A stretch of DNA of 64,000 nucleotides from Bradyrhizobium sp. BRP22 (GTDB lineage: Bacteria; Pseudomonadota; Alphaproteobacteria; Rhizobiales; Xanthobacteraceae). The notes beneath the pieces are model-generated. The model had not been told where the DNA came from. It made no database searches and was given only the letters and a program-made list of their open reading frames with translations. Position 1 is the stretch's first letter. Each line of letters begins with the position of its first letter. The DNA lies in the NCBI RefSeq assembly GCF_020194175.1, contig NZ_JADYVX010000040.1, forward strand, positions 1 to 64,000, written 5' to 3'. Position numbers and translations under genes: made by a program. Of this stretch, positions 1 through 7,832 are shown one piece after another.

Positions 1-223
1 GTGGTGGCGTGATGTTGACGATCGTGATCTCGCGGACCTGTCGCGGCGGCGGCAGATCATTCCCCCCGAGCAACCAGTAGCCTGCCCCGCCGAACAGCAA
101 GGCGATCACCGCAAGCGCCGCTCCGTAACGCAGCCCAGGGCTGCGGAACACGGAGCTACGACGCGCGCTCGTCGACGCCTGCGGTTCATCCGGCAGCTTC
201 CAATCGTCCCGAAGCCTGCTCAC
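1..223 (-). CDS. TonB-like energy transducer, N-terminal part (runs off the left edge)
   Basis: Reverse-strand reading starts with GTG at 223, whose GTGA overlaps the stop of the preceding gene by 4 bp. The visible ~74 residues have a basic N-terminus (SRLRDDWKLPDEPQ), one transmembrane segment around residues 34-52 (YGAALAVIALLFGGAGYWLL) and then a proline-rich stretch (NDLPPPRQVREITIVNITPPP-like) cut by the window edge. That layout, inner-membrane anchor then Pro-rich periplasmic spacer, is the TonB pattern, and the gene follows exbB/exbD-type genes in the same operon. TonB passes energy from the ExbB-ExbD proton channel to outer-membrane partners. The C-terminal domain is outside the window, so the identification rests on anchor, spacer and context. 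Confidence 0.7.
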   Translation of the reverse strand, partial: MSRLRDDWKLPDEPQASTSARRSSVFRSPGLRYGAALAVIALLFGGAGYWLLGGNDLPPPRQVREITIVNITPP

Positions 224-723
224 GACACGACCTCGACCTGCCGCAAACCGCGATCGCGCTCGGCAAAATACTGAAAGACGAATTCAACGAGCCTTGTGAA
301 TTCCTGCGTCTCCAACGTCAGCCTGAGTACGGGCGTGGCATCGATCTTCAGATGAAAGGTCTCATCTTCGACGTTGAACTCGACGTAGGCATCGCGGTCG
401 ATCGACAGGCGCGGCCGGCGGCCGCGCGATATCGTCGCCAGGAACGGATCATCCTCCAGCTCTCCGGCCGAGACGCGGCCGCGGAGTTCGTTCGCCAGAC
501 TGACCAGAAGCGCTTCGCCCCGGATGGGAAAAGGCAGAACGACAGAGCTCACGCAATCCCCTCCCTTCACGGCCTCGGAAGCAAGGTCATCGGGAGCCGG
601 CCCGACCAGCCGCAGCCGGACAAGCGCTCGCAGTAGCGTATCGAGCGCACGCTCATAGGCGCGTTTGCGCCGAACGGGCGTGTGAACGAGCGGCGTTGGC
701 AGCGGGGTCGACGATCGCATCAT
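220..723 (-). CDS. Unknown 167-aa protein between exbD and tonB
   Basis: The ATG at 723 overlaps the exbD stop (ATGA), and its own TGA overlaps the next GTG, so it is translationally embedded in the tpsB-exbB-exbD-tonB operon. There is no signal peptide or membrane segment, so it is probably cytoplasmic. The N-terminus is basic and Arg-rich (RRKRAYERALDTLLRALVRLR); the C-terminal half alternates acidic and hydrophobic residues and ends in an aromatic patch (LVEFVFQYFAERDRG). I do not recognise the family. Position suggests an accessory factor for the Ton-like complex, but no function can be assigned. Confidence 0.75.
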   Translation of the reverse strand: MMRSSTPLPTPLVHTPVRRKRAYERALDTLLRALVRLRLVGPAPDDLASEAVKGGDCVSSVVLPFPIRGEALLVSLANELRGRVSAGELEDDPFLATISRGRRPRLSIDRDAYVEFNVEDETFHLKIDATPVLRLTLETQEFTRLVEFVFQYFAERDRGLRQVEVVS

Positions 724-1124
724 TTCACGAGCGGCTTGGTGGCGAGACCGACCTGGTTGAGGCCGATGCGGCCGAGCAGGTCGAGCACGTCCATCACGCT
801 TTGGTACTGGGCCTGGGCGTCGCCGCGCAGCACCACCGGGAACTCCGGCGTCAGCGCCTTCTGCTGCACCAGGCGCTGCTCGAGCTCGGGCAATGTCACC
901 GGGATTGTGTCGAGGAAGATCTTGCCGTCGTTGGCGACCGTGATCGCCTTGGTGGTCTGCGTCGGCAGCGACGGCGCCGCCGAGGCCTTCGGCAGGTTGA
1001 CCTTCTGGCCCTGCACGGTCGCCGTGGTCATGATGATGAAGATCACCAGCAGCACATAGGCGAGGTCCAGCATCGGGGTGATGTTGATGTCGTCATACGG
1101 CTTGGAGTCGCTCTGCAGCTGCAT
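720..1124 (-). CDS. exbD: ExbD/TolR-type biopolymer transport protein
   Basis: 134 residues, normal for ExbD. A short cytoplasmic N-terminus with the sequence DDINITPMLDLAYVLLVIF contains the single membrane helix (about residues 15-37) and the conserved Asp of the PMLDLA motif that carries protons in ExbD/TolR. The remainder is a periplasmic domain with the usual VANDGKIFLDTIPV-like strand pattern. It starts 5 nt after the ExbB-fusion stop (1130) and ends overlapping the unknown 167-aa gene, so it is operon-encoded with its channel partner. The role is the proton-driven energiser of the neighbouring TonB-like protein. Confidence 0.93.
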   Translation of the reverse strand: MQLQSDSKPYDDINITPMLDLAYVLLVIFIIMTTATVQGQKVNLPKASAAPSLPTQTTKAITVANDGKIFLDTIPVTLPELEQRLVQQKALTPEFPVVLRGDAQAQYQSVMDVLDLLGRIGLNQVGLATKPLVK

Positions 1125-1129
1125 CGCCG

Positions 1130-3130
1130 TTACTCCGCGGCCATGCGGTGCAGGGTCGGGTCCGGCCGCTCGGCGGAGTAGAACTCCGCCATCTTGGTCA
1201 CGAACTCGTCGACGAAGACCTGGATGTCAGAGGTCAGGTCCTTGATCCTGGAGATCAGGTAGTTGTAGCCGAACAGCGCCGGGATCGCGACGCCGAGCCC
1301 GGCCACGGTGGCGACCAGCGCCGCGGCGATGCCGGGCGCAATCGCGTTGACGTTGACGTCGCCGGAGGCCGCGATCGCCGCGAACGTGATCATGACGCCG
1401 ACTACGGTGCCGAGCAGGCCGAGGAACGGACCGCCGGAGATCGCGATGGTCAGGATCACCATCAGCCGGTTCAGCCGCTGGATCTCCTTGACCACGCCGC
1501 TGTCGAGCGCGGCGCGGATCGCCGCGATCGAGGCCCCGGACAACACCGGCGCGGCGCCGCTGCGGAAGCGGTGGCGGATCTCCTCGGTCCCGATGTGGTA
1601 GATGCGGTACAGCGAGGAGGCCTTCATCGCCTTGGCGTCAGCCGCCGTCAGCCGGCCACCGAGGGTGGCGACCTCGACGTCCTCGCCGCGGTCGAGGATG
1701 GTGAGATCGTCGGCGAGGTCGCGGAAGTGCGTCATGAACAGCGCGTTGGCCCTGGCCTGGCGGTTCAGGTAGCTGGCGCGGTCGACCATCACCACCCAGC
1801 TCAGCGCCGCCATGATCACCAACAGGCCGATCACCACCCAGCCGTCGAGCGTGACCGATTTCAGGATCACCGCAAAGTAGCCCGACAGCCAGCTCGCGGT
1901 CTCCTCGTCGACGCTGAAGGCGATCAGTTTGGCGGTGTCGGGGCCCTGCCCGATCGCGGCAAACTTGAGGAAGCCGAACGGCCGCGCGACCTTCGATATC
2001 TGCAATTCGTCGAGGTCGCCGGCAAAGCCGGCCAGCGCCGGCACCGCGGCTGGCGCCGCGGCGGCATCGTCCGCCGGGGCTGTGCCCCCGCCGTCCGCAG
2101 CCGGCGCAGCAGGGGACTGCGCGGCTGCGGAGGGGGCGATCGGAGCTGCACTGGAGGTTGCAGCCGTGTCACCTCCGATCAGGGCCACGGTGTTCAGCGC
2201 CGGCAGCGCGGCGGCGAACGAGGCATAGGGATTGCCATCGAGCAGCAGCGTCACCTGGCCGCCATTGGCGACCACCGCCAGATGATGCCAGGTGCCGGGC
2301 GCGATCGCCGCGCCGGCGCCGCTGCGCTGCGCGGCGCCGGCATTCGTCACCTCGACGAACGGCGCGCCATTGTCGAGCCCGATCACCAGCGCATTGCCGC
2401 TCGCCGCATCGCGGCGGCTGTAGAGCGCCGCATTCGGCTGCGCCGCCGCCGGGCGGATCCACGCCGACCAGGTCAGCGCGCTGCCGGCGGCCAGCGTCAG
2501 CGACGGCGCCGCCGGCAGCGTCAGCGGCGTTTGCCCGCTCAGCCGCACCCCATTGCCGATGATCGCCCCGTCCGCCGGCTGGCCGACGCTCTGGGCGTTG
2601 TTGGCCCACACCGAGGCATCCAGCGCCGGCGTGCCGCGCTCGTTGAAGTGATAGACCAAGAGCGTGTCCGGATCATAGGTCGCCTTGGCGTCGGCCGCGG
2701 CCAGCGCCTTCTTGTTGCCGTAGTACAGCCAGATCTCGGCCTTGGCCCCCGGCTGCAGGTTCGGCACCGCCACCCACACCAGGGCCTCGCTCAGCAGCCC
2801 GTCATACTTCTCGAGGTGGTGCTTCAGCGGCGTCTTGTCGTCGCCGGCGACAAACCGCAAATCGGAGCCATCGTCCTTGGCCGAGCCAAAGCGGAAGTTG
2901 CCGGTGTGCAGCCGGATCAGGACCGGCGTGGTGCCGACCGGATCGGTGATGTTGGCCCCGGTGGCGCTGGCATCGATCGTGATCTTCTTGCGCAATTGCC
3001 AGTCATCGTTCCACCACGCCTGCGCCGGCGCCGCCAGCGCCAGCGCCACCGCCGCGGCCAGCCCCAGCGTGGCCACCGCCTGTGCGGCCGCGCGCTTCAC
3101 CGCCCGCATCTTGTCCCATCCCATCGTCAT
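1130..3130 (-). CDS. DUF2341-LamG-ExbB fusion: proton channel subunit with large periplasmic domains
   Basis: 666 residues against about 220-330 for an ordinary ExbB. Residues 1-39 form a signal peptide or anchor ending in APAQA. Residues ~40-160 resemble DUF2341 (WWNDDWQLRKKITID..., then VWVAVPNLQPGAKAEIWLYYGN). Residues ~190-330 resemble a LamG/concanavalin-like fold (LTWSAWIRP, GTWHHLAVVANGGQVTLLLDG). An Ala/Pro-rich linker follows, then a MotA/TolQ/ExbB channel domain (~420-650) with membrane helices (VVIGLLVIMAALSWVVMV; GPFLGLLGTVVGVMITF; PGIAAALVATVAGLGVAIPALFGY). The start ATG overlaps the tpsB stop by one base (TGATG). The sugar- or protein-binding modules would lie in the periplasm, next to the TpsB POTRA domains. 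The fusion order is seen directly; the function of the N-terminal modules is inferred. Confidence 0.88.
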   Translation of the reverse strand: MTMGWDKMRAVKRAAAQAVATLGLAAAVALALAAPAQAWWNDDWQLRKKITIDASATGANITDPVGTTPVLIRLHTGNFRFGSAKDDGSDLRFVAGDDKTPLKHHLEKYDGLLSEALVWVAVPNLQPGAKAEIWLYYGNKKALAAADAKATYDPDTLLVYHFNERGTPALDASVWANNAQSVGQPADGAIIGNGVRLSGQTPLTLPAAPSLTLAAGSALTWSAWIRPAAAQPNAALYSRRDAASGNALVIGLDNGAPFVEVTNAGAAQRSGAGAAIAPGTWHHLAVVANGGQVTLLLDGNPYASFAAALPALNTVALIGGDTAATSSAAPIAPSAAAQSPAAPAADGGGTAPADDAAAAPAAVPALAGFAGDLDELQISKVARPFGFLKFAAIGQGPDTAKLIAFSVDEETASWLSGYFAVILKSVTLDGWVVIGLLVIMAALSWVVMVDRASYLNRQARANALFMTHFRDLADDLTILDRGEDVEVATLGGRLTAADAKAMKASSLYRIYHIGTEEIRHRFRSGAAPVLSGASIAAIRAALDSGVVKEIQRLNRLMVILTIAISGGPFLGLLGTVVGVMITFAAIAASGDVNVNAIAPGIAAALVATVAGLGVAIPALFGYNYLISRIKDLTSDIQVFVDEFVTKMAEFYSAERPDPTLHRMAAE

Positions 3131-4881
3131 CAGAATTCACCCCAGATCCGAACGTTGAGCCGCGGATTGTCCGCGCGCGTATAGGTTTGGCTGATCATCG
3201 GCATCGACAGCGCGACCAGCCCGTTGAACGTGTTGAACACCCGAAACCGCGTGCCGACCCCGTAGCTCCACAGATTGAACGTCGTCTGCTGCTCGGGCAG
3301 CGGGCGCTGGATGCGGACATGGCCGGCGTCGGCAAAGGCGAACAGCCGCCAGTCGTTGAAGGTCACGAACCGCGGCTGGCCCTGGCCGGTCTCGTCCTTC
3401 ATCTCCTTCTGCAGCATCTCGCCGAGGTTGGGGCTGCGGATCTCCAGATTGCCGATCACCCCGTCATCGCCGAGCACCTCGGATTCCAGATAGCCGCGCA
3501 CGGTGTCGAGGCCGCCGGCGCTGAGCTGCTCGCTCGACACCAAGGGGCCGTCGGCAACCTGCGCCTGCACCTTGCCCCAGAGCTGGAAATTCTCGGGCAG
3601 CTCCTGGGTGTGCGCGACGTCGACGTTGAAATGCGTGAAGCTCGGCGAGGCGTAGTAGCGCTTGGCGTCGAACTCGGTCCAGTCGCTGCCGAACGGCCGC
3701 AGGCTGTAGGTGATGCCGGCGTTGAACTGGGTCAGGAACTTGTCGTTCTGGAACGTGGCGCCGTAGCTGGCGACCACCGGATAATAGGTCACCGGTGAGG
3801 CGAAGCTGTCGGTCCCCAGTCCCACGGTCTGGTCGAAATGCTTGTAGTCCACCCCGACCGACAGCGTCTGGAAGAAGTTCTCCCGCCCCGGCAATGTCAT
3901 CACCGCGCGCCCGCCGACGATCTCGCCGGGGCCGACGATGTTGGTGCCGCCAACGGTGGCGACGTTGCTGCTCGACTTCACCGCGTAGACCAGCAGGCTC
4001 AGCCAGTCGAGCTCGGGCAGCCGCGCCAGGTACGAGCCCGAGAACACCTCGGCATCGCTCGGCCGCTGCGGCGCCACCTGGTAGGTGAAGCTGAAGGAAT
4101 GCCCGAGCTGCCACAGATTGTCATAGTGCACGGTGGCGCTGAGGCGGGCCGGCGTCGTGTTCGGCGAGTTGCGGTTGTTGACCTCGACCGTGCCGTGCAG
4201 CGGCGGCTTGTCCTCGACGTTGAGATCGACGTCGACGGTGCCCGGGGTGACCCCGGCGCGCAGCGCCGGCGTCACCCGGCGGTCCGGCCACTGGTTGAGC
4301 GCGACGATGTCCTTGGTGACCTCGTTGAAGTTCGGGACCGTGCCCTCCTGCAGCGATGGCGCCCGGTCCCTGATCCGGTCGAGGTCGAAGTAGCGCGAAT
4401 TCTTCACCCGCAGGCGCCCGACCTTCATCTCCGTCACCTTCAGGATCACCACCCCGCGCAGCGCATTCTGCGTCGGCACCGACACGCTGACGGTCTGATA
4501 GCCCTTGTCGCGATAGGCCTTCTCCAGCGCCGCCCGCGCCTTCTCGACGTCGTCGGCGCTCCTGTCCGGACCGAGGAACGGATAGATCGCCTCCTCGATC
4601 TCGATCTGCGGCAGCTTATCCGCCCCCTGCACCGCAAAATCGTCGATGTCGAAGCGCTGCGCAGCAGCCGCGGCCTGCGGCGCCGCCGGCTGCTGCGCCG
4701 GCGCGGCATTCGCGGCGGGTGCATTCGCGCCCTGCTGCGCGCGTTGTGGCGCGGCACCTGCCTCACCCCACGCCAGCGCGCAAAGACCGCCGGCGACCAC
4801 CGACATGACAGGCCTCAGGCCGAGCAACACCGTTCGGGCGGACGCAGGTCCGCCACGCTTGTAACCGATCTCAGATTGCAC
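3130..4881 (-). CDS. TpsB outer-membrane transporter, ShlB/FhaC/HecB family
   Basis: Two-partner secretion translocator of the Omp85 superfamily. An Ala/Pro/Gln-rich segment follows the signal peptide; two POTRA-like domains come next (starting FDIDDFAVQGADKLP, with KAYRDKGYQTVSVSVP), then a beta-barrel of about 370 residues that contains the L6 signature VRGY (near residue 460) and ends in a terminal Phe (VRIWGEF). I chose GTG 4881: AGGAG lies upstream, the product (583 aa) begins with a normal signal peptide (VLLGLRPVMSVVAGGLCALAWG), and the alternative GTG at 4950 would sit on the expected transcription start of the ECF-type promoter at 4957-4985. It heads the exbB-exbD-tonB operon. No TpsA substrate is in the window. 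Confidence 0.9.
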   Translation of the reverse strand: MQSEIGYKRGGPASARTVLLGLRPVMSVVAGGLCALAWGEAGAAPQRAQQGANAPAANAAPAQQPAAPQAAAAAQRFDIDDFAVQGADKLPQIEIEEAIYPFLGPDRSADDVEKARAALEKAYRDKGYQTVSVSVPTQNALRGVVILKVTEMKVGRLRVKNSRYFDLDRIRDRAPSLQEGTVPNFNEVTKDIVALNQWPDRRVTPALRAGVTPGTVDVDLNVEDKPPLHGTVEVNNRNSPNTTPARLSATVHYDNLWQLGHSFSFTYQVAPQRPSDAEVFSGSYLARLPELDWLSLLVYAVKSSSNVATVGGTNIVGPGEIVGGRAVMTLPGRENFFQTLSVGVDYKHFDQTVGLGTDSFASPVTYYPVVASYGATFQNDKFLTQFNAGITYSLRPFGSDWTEFDAKRYYASPSFTHFNVDVAHTQELPENFQLWGKVQAQVADGPLVSSEQLSAGGLDTVRGYLESEVLGDDGVIGNLEIRSPNLGEMLQKEMKDETGQGQPRFVTFNDWRLFAFADAGHVRIQRPLPEQQTTFNLWSYGVGTRFRVFNTFNGLVALSMPMISQTYTRADNPRLNVRIWGEF

Positions 4882-4956
4882 GGGTGCTCGCTCGTCTCCT
4901 GGGGCACGCGCATGACGGCACGGCGGAATGCCGCGTTCATGGTGCCTCACTTCAAC

Positions 4957-4985
4957 AGACGATCGAACCGGAACGAGACTGAATC
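4957..4985 (-). promoter_or_regulatory. Candidate ECF sigma promoter upstream of tpsB
   Basis: On the minus strand the sequence reads GATTCAGTCT, 10 other bases, then CGATCGTCT. The same two blocks with the same spacing occur before fecR (6813-6841). Read as an ECF promoter, GATTCAG (-35) and CGTCT (-10) are 17 nt apart, the usual ECF spacing. Transcription would begin near 4950, consistent with tpsB starting at 4881. The match is seen in the sequence; recognition by the local FecI-type sigma factor is inferred. Confidence 0.7.
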
Positions 4986-5101
4986 AAAGTCTTAAGAATT
5001 TTTGGGCGTGCCCCACGATTCGCGCGATCCCGTAGATCACCGGGGAGCACGCGGCGCAGGTCGTGCGGCGTCTGCCTTGCCGGCATCGCCCGGTCGCGGG
5101 A

Positions 5102-5731
5102 TTATTTCAGATTTAGCAGGAGGCGCAGGCGCAGCGGCTGCAGCATTTCCGGCGGCGGCGCCTCGCCGACATTGCCCCGCGTCAGGATCTTCCGCAGATC
5201 AGCATCGGCCTGCGCATTGTTGAGCGGGGGGAAGGTCACCTTTTCAACCGTGCCGTCGGGATTGAGCCAGGCGCGCACCTCGAGCATCTGCGGCGGCCCG
5301 TCTTCCTTTCCCCGGTGTTCGCGAAGATAGGCCCTGAAACGGTTACCGACCTCGTCGTCCGCGCCCATCCAATCTTCAAAACGATACCTGACCAGCTTCG
5401 CGAATTGAGCCCAATGCGGCGGCGCCTTGCTTGCCTCGCGATATTCCTGCGACAGCGCCGGCGTGCGCGCCAACGGCGAAACCTCGCTACGCTGCTGATA
5501 CGGCGTGAGCTGGCCAACCGCCCAGCCGATATCGTGGGCCTCCGCGCGCCAGCCGGCCGACATTGTCATCCCCAGCAATCCGAAGCCGACTGCAATGCCT
5601 TTGCCAATACCTTGGATGACGGAGGCCAAGCTGCGACACCGGTACGCTCCATCCGCATGTCGCGATCTGATCAATTGCATCCTCATTATCTTGCGCTTCG
5701 TCCGCCAGACCTGTCTTGTCGGGCAATTCAA
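5102..5731 (-). CDS. TonB C-terminal-like protein of the fecIR-tpsB island
   Basis: Begins 4 nt after the fecR stop with TTG 5731; an in-frame ATG at 5686 (IMRMQLIRS) is an alternative start. The N-terminus has a basic stretch and a hydrophobic segment (VIQGIGKGIAVGFGLLGMTMS), a signal peptide or anchor. The C-terminal ~70 residues (LEVRAWLNPDGTVEKVTFPP ... ADADLRKILTRG) match the TonB/TolA C-terminal fold, where strand-turn-G-x-V is followed by a helix. There is no proline-rich spacer, so it is not a classical TonB. It shares architecture with the protein at 7833-8681. It may contact the TpsB barrel or FecR in the periplasm; function unproven. Confidence 0.72.
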   Translation of the reverse strand: MNCPTRQVWRTKRKIMRMQLIRSRHADGAYRCRSLASVIQGIGKGIAVGFGLLGMTMSAGWRAEAHDIGWAVGQLTPYQQRSEVSPLARTPALSQEYREASKAPPHWAQFAKLVRYRFEDWMGADDEVGNRFRAYLREHRGKEDGPPQMLEVRAWLNPDGTVEKVTFPPLNNAQADADLRKILTRGNVGEAPPPEMLQPLRLRLLLNLK

Positions 5732-5735
5732 GGCG

Positions 5736-6743
5736 CTAGCTCAGCAACACGATGCCTCCCGGCAACGACCGCGCGGTGGCGCCGAATAGGCCGTGGGCTT
5801 GAGCGATGAAGTCGTCCAGGTGATCGAGATGGAATGTGCCGGAAATCATGCGACGCCCTAGCTGCTCGTCCATGACGACAATCCGGCCCGGCCGGTAGCG
5901 GTTGATCTCCTCGACCAGCCGACCGACCGGCCAGTCGCGGACGATCAGCAGCCCCTTTCGCCAAGCGTTCGCCTGCTCCAGATCCGCTTGCGATGCGCGC
6001 CCCAGCCCTGCCTCCGCCGAATAGGATATCTGCTGCTCGCCCGCAATGGCGACGCGTTGTCCTTTCCATTCGACTTCGACGTCGCCATCGATGCACGACA
6101 CCGAGACGGCACGATCGAGACATCGCACATTGAAGCTGGCACGACGCGCAGTGACGCGGCCTCCGGCGGCATCAATGACAAGTGGCACGGGCATATCGCG
6201 TTCGGCCTGAACGGCAGCTTCACCCGAAATCAGTTCGATGCGCGAAGCCCCCTGCTCGGATCGTACGGCGATGCTCGTCTGCGTGTTGAGTGTCAGCGAG
6301 ACATTGTCGGACAGAGCGATGCTGCGCCGCTCGCCCTTGGCAGTCCGATAGTCCGCCGACAATTCTTCGAATGACGGCCACAGCCCCATCGGCGGACGGA
6401 CGACCAAATATCCGCCGGCCACGGATGCGGCAGCGGCCATCGCTCCCCCAATCAACGCCCGGCGGCTGAGCCTGTCGCGCGGATGAGGCGGACTCCTGCG
6501 TTGAACATTCACGAACCCCGGCTCGTCGGCCAGCTTGCGCGTGGCCTCGCCAAAACTGCGCCACAACCCGACGGCATCGCGGAAGGCAGCCTCGTGCTCG
6601 GCGCTCTGCTCGCGCCAAAGTCCCAAAGCGGCAGCATCCTCCGATGTCGCCGCGCCCGACTGCAGGCGAATTACCCACGCAAGCGCCTGCCGCAACAGCG
6701 GGTCCAGCTCGGAAGGAATATCGTCGCCTGCGGTCAAGACCAA
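5736..6743 (-). CDS. fecR: FecR-type anti-sigma/signal transducer
   Basis: Inner-membrane regulator that controls the adjacent ECF sigma factor. An N-terminal cytoplasmic DUF4880-like domain (LDPLLRQALAWVIRLQSG, AALGLWREQSAEHEAAF), one membrane helix (RRALIGGAMAAAASVAGGYLVV), the FecR domain (YRTAKGERRSIALSDNVSLTLN...) and a C-terminal STN-like lobe (WRKGLLIVRDWPVGRLVEEINRY...) are all present. The reading frame is open to TTG 7001, but the extra ~85 residues do not look like FecR and span a promoter-like motif at 6813-6841. The first in-frame start downstream of that motif is TTG 6743, giving 335 residues, the normal family length. No strong Shine-Dalgarno site is seen, so the start is uncertain. 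Confidence 0.85.
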   Translation of the reverse strand: MVLTAGDDIPSELDPLLRQALAWVIRLQSGAATSEDAAALGLWREQSAEHEAAFRDAVGLWRSFGEATRKLADEPGFVNVQRRSPPHPRDRLSRRALIGGAMAAAASVAGGYLVVRPPMGLWPSFEELSADYRTAKGERRSIALSDNVSLTLNTQTSIAVRSEQGASRIELISGEAAVQAERDMPVPLVIDAAGGRVTARRASFNVRCLDRAVSVSCIDGDVEVEWKGQRVAIAGEQQISYSAEAGLGRASQADLEQANAWRKGLLIVRDWPVGRLVEEINRYRPGRIVVMDEQLGRRMISGTFHLDHLDDFIAQAHGLFGATARSLPGGIVLLS

Positions 6744-6812
6744 TCGCTCTTTGCTGTCTCTCTCGCCGAATGCCTCCGGCGTACTCGGAAATACCGCGCC
6801 CTCTTGCTCTAT

Positions 6813-6841
6813 AGACGATCGACGCGAACCAAGACTGAATC
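6813..6841 (-). promoter_or_regulatory. Candidate ECF sigma promoter upstream of fecR
   Basis: Minus strand reads GATTCAGTCT-N10-CGATCGTCT, identical in both blocks and in spacing to 4957-4985 before tpsB. It lies in an unusually AT-rich stretch (about 6830-6920) between sigma gene and fecR. It would give fecR and the following TonB-C-like gene their own sigma-dependent transcript. Confidence 0.68.
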
Positions 6842-7002
6842 GAAAATAATACCTATCCGCACTTTCCAGCTCCTTGTCGCTATAGAAAGTGCATCTTTCG
6901 AATTTTTTGTTGAGGATTTCCCGCCTGTGCGAGCACTGGGCGCATGCGTCAGGAAAGCGATCCCGAACCGCTTGATAAACACTTGCTCCGCCGAGATGCA
7001 AG

Positions 7003-7554
7003 CTACTCGTTTAATTTCAGCTTTGGACGCGGCCCAAGGCGCCGGAGCACGTTGCGGCCGAGACGGCGGGAAAGATGCTCCATGGCATGCTGCAGGTCGA
7101 AATCGACCGTGCGCACATTGATGCCGAACCGAGCGGCGATCTCGCGATGGGGCTGATGATCAAGATGGGCTGCGATGAAGACATCGCGCCGACGCGCAGG
7201 CAATTCTTCGAGCGCCTTCTGAAACTCCGTCAGTTCGATGCGTGCCTCAACCACCATCGCCGGATCTGGACGGTCATCGGGGATGTCCATGATGGCAGCG
7301 ATTTCCGCAGCGTTCAGCAAGTGCCGGTCGCTCTTGCGCCGATCCTTGGCGACATTCAGTGCGGTGCGGAACAGATAGTCGACGGGGCTATGGATGGGGA
7401 CTGCATCGGAGACTCGATCGACCCGCAGAAATGCTTCGTGCAGTGCTTCGCGTGCGAAATCCGACGAGCCAAGGCAACGCGTCAGCCGCTTGGCCAGGCC
7501 GTCGTAATCAGCTGCGACCGTCTCGCGCAGAGATTTACTGTTCGAATTAGACAC
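7003..7554 (-). CDS. fecI: ECF RNA polymerase sigma factor, FecI type
   Basis: 183 residues with sigma region 2 (DYDGLAKRLTRCLGSSDFAREALHEAFLRVD ... VDYLFRTALNVAKDRRK, cited in parts) and region 4 (LEELPARRRDVFIAAHLDHQPHREIAARFG, then the recognition helix INVRTVDFDLQHAMEHL). Start is GTG 7554. It is immediately upstream of fecR, the standard FecI-FecR pairing for cell-surface signalling. It is expected to transcribe the tpsB and fecR transcripts through the shared motif. The usual third partner, a TonB-dependent receptor with an N-terminal STN domain, is absent from the window. Confidence 0.92.
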   Translation of the reverse strand: MSNSNSKSLRETVAADYDGLAKRLTRCLGSSDFAREALHEAFLRVDRVSDAVPIHSPVDYLFRTALNVAKDRRKSDRHLLNAAEIAAIMDIPDDRPDPAMVVEARIELTEFQKALEELPARRRDVFIAAHLDHQPHREIAARFGINVRTVDFDLQHAMEHLSRRLGRNVLRRLGPRPKLKLNE

Positions 7555-7832
7555 TTACCAGCCCCGCAACACCACGCGCTGCGCTTCGCAGATCGTGGTC
7601 AGTCCCACTATTTTCCCTATCGACCGAGGATGACACTCGCGTGACGGACAATCGTCACTGGCAGGCTGGTCGGCGATTGCGGCAATCGAACCACAGCGGC
7701 AATGTATTTAGGTACCGCGGCCATTGACCAGGAGCTTTGCCGCGCCCCCAGAGTCGCTTGATCGCGACAGCATTGAGTAAGGTGTCGCCGGAGCTTGAGG
7801 CAATACTTTATACTTGTCGCACGAGGCGGAAT

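Noticed and set aside
1148..3184. Long open frame (678 codons) on the plus strand
   Set aside because: It is the antisense shadow of the ExbB fusion and tpsB. It is rich in Arg/Gly/Asp and His with no domain, and the opposite-strand proteins are clear.
4882..4950. N-terminal extension of TpsB from GTG 4950
   Set aside because: Overlaps the likely transcription start of the promoter at 4957-4985 and puts a charged, His/Arg-rich stretch before the signal peptide.
6744..7001. N-terminal extension of FecR from TTG 7001
   Set aside because: Spans the promoter-like motif, is AT-rich and unlike FecR; without it the protein has the family's usual length.
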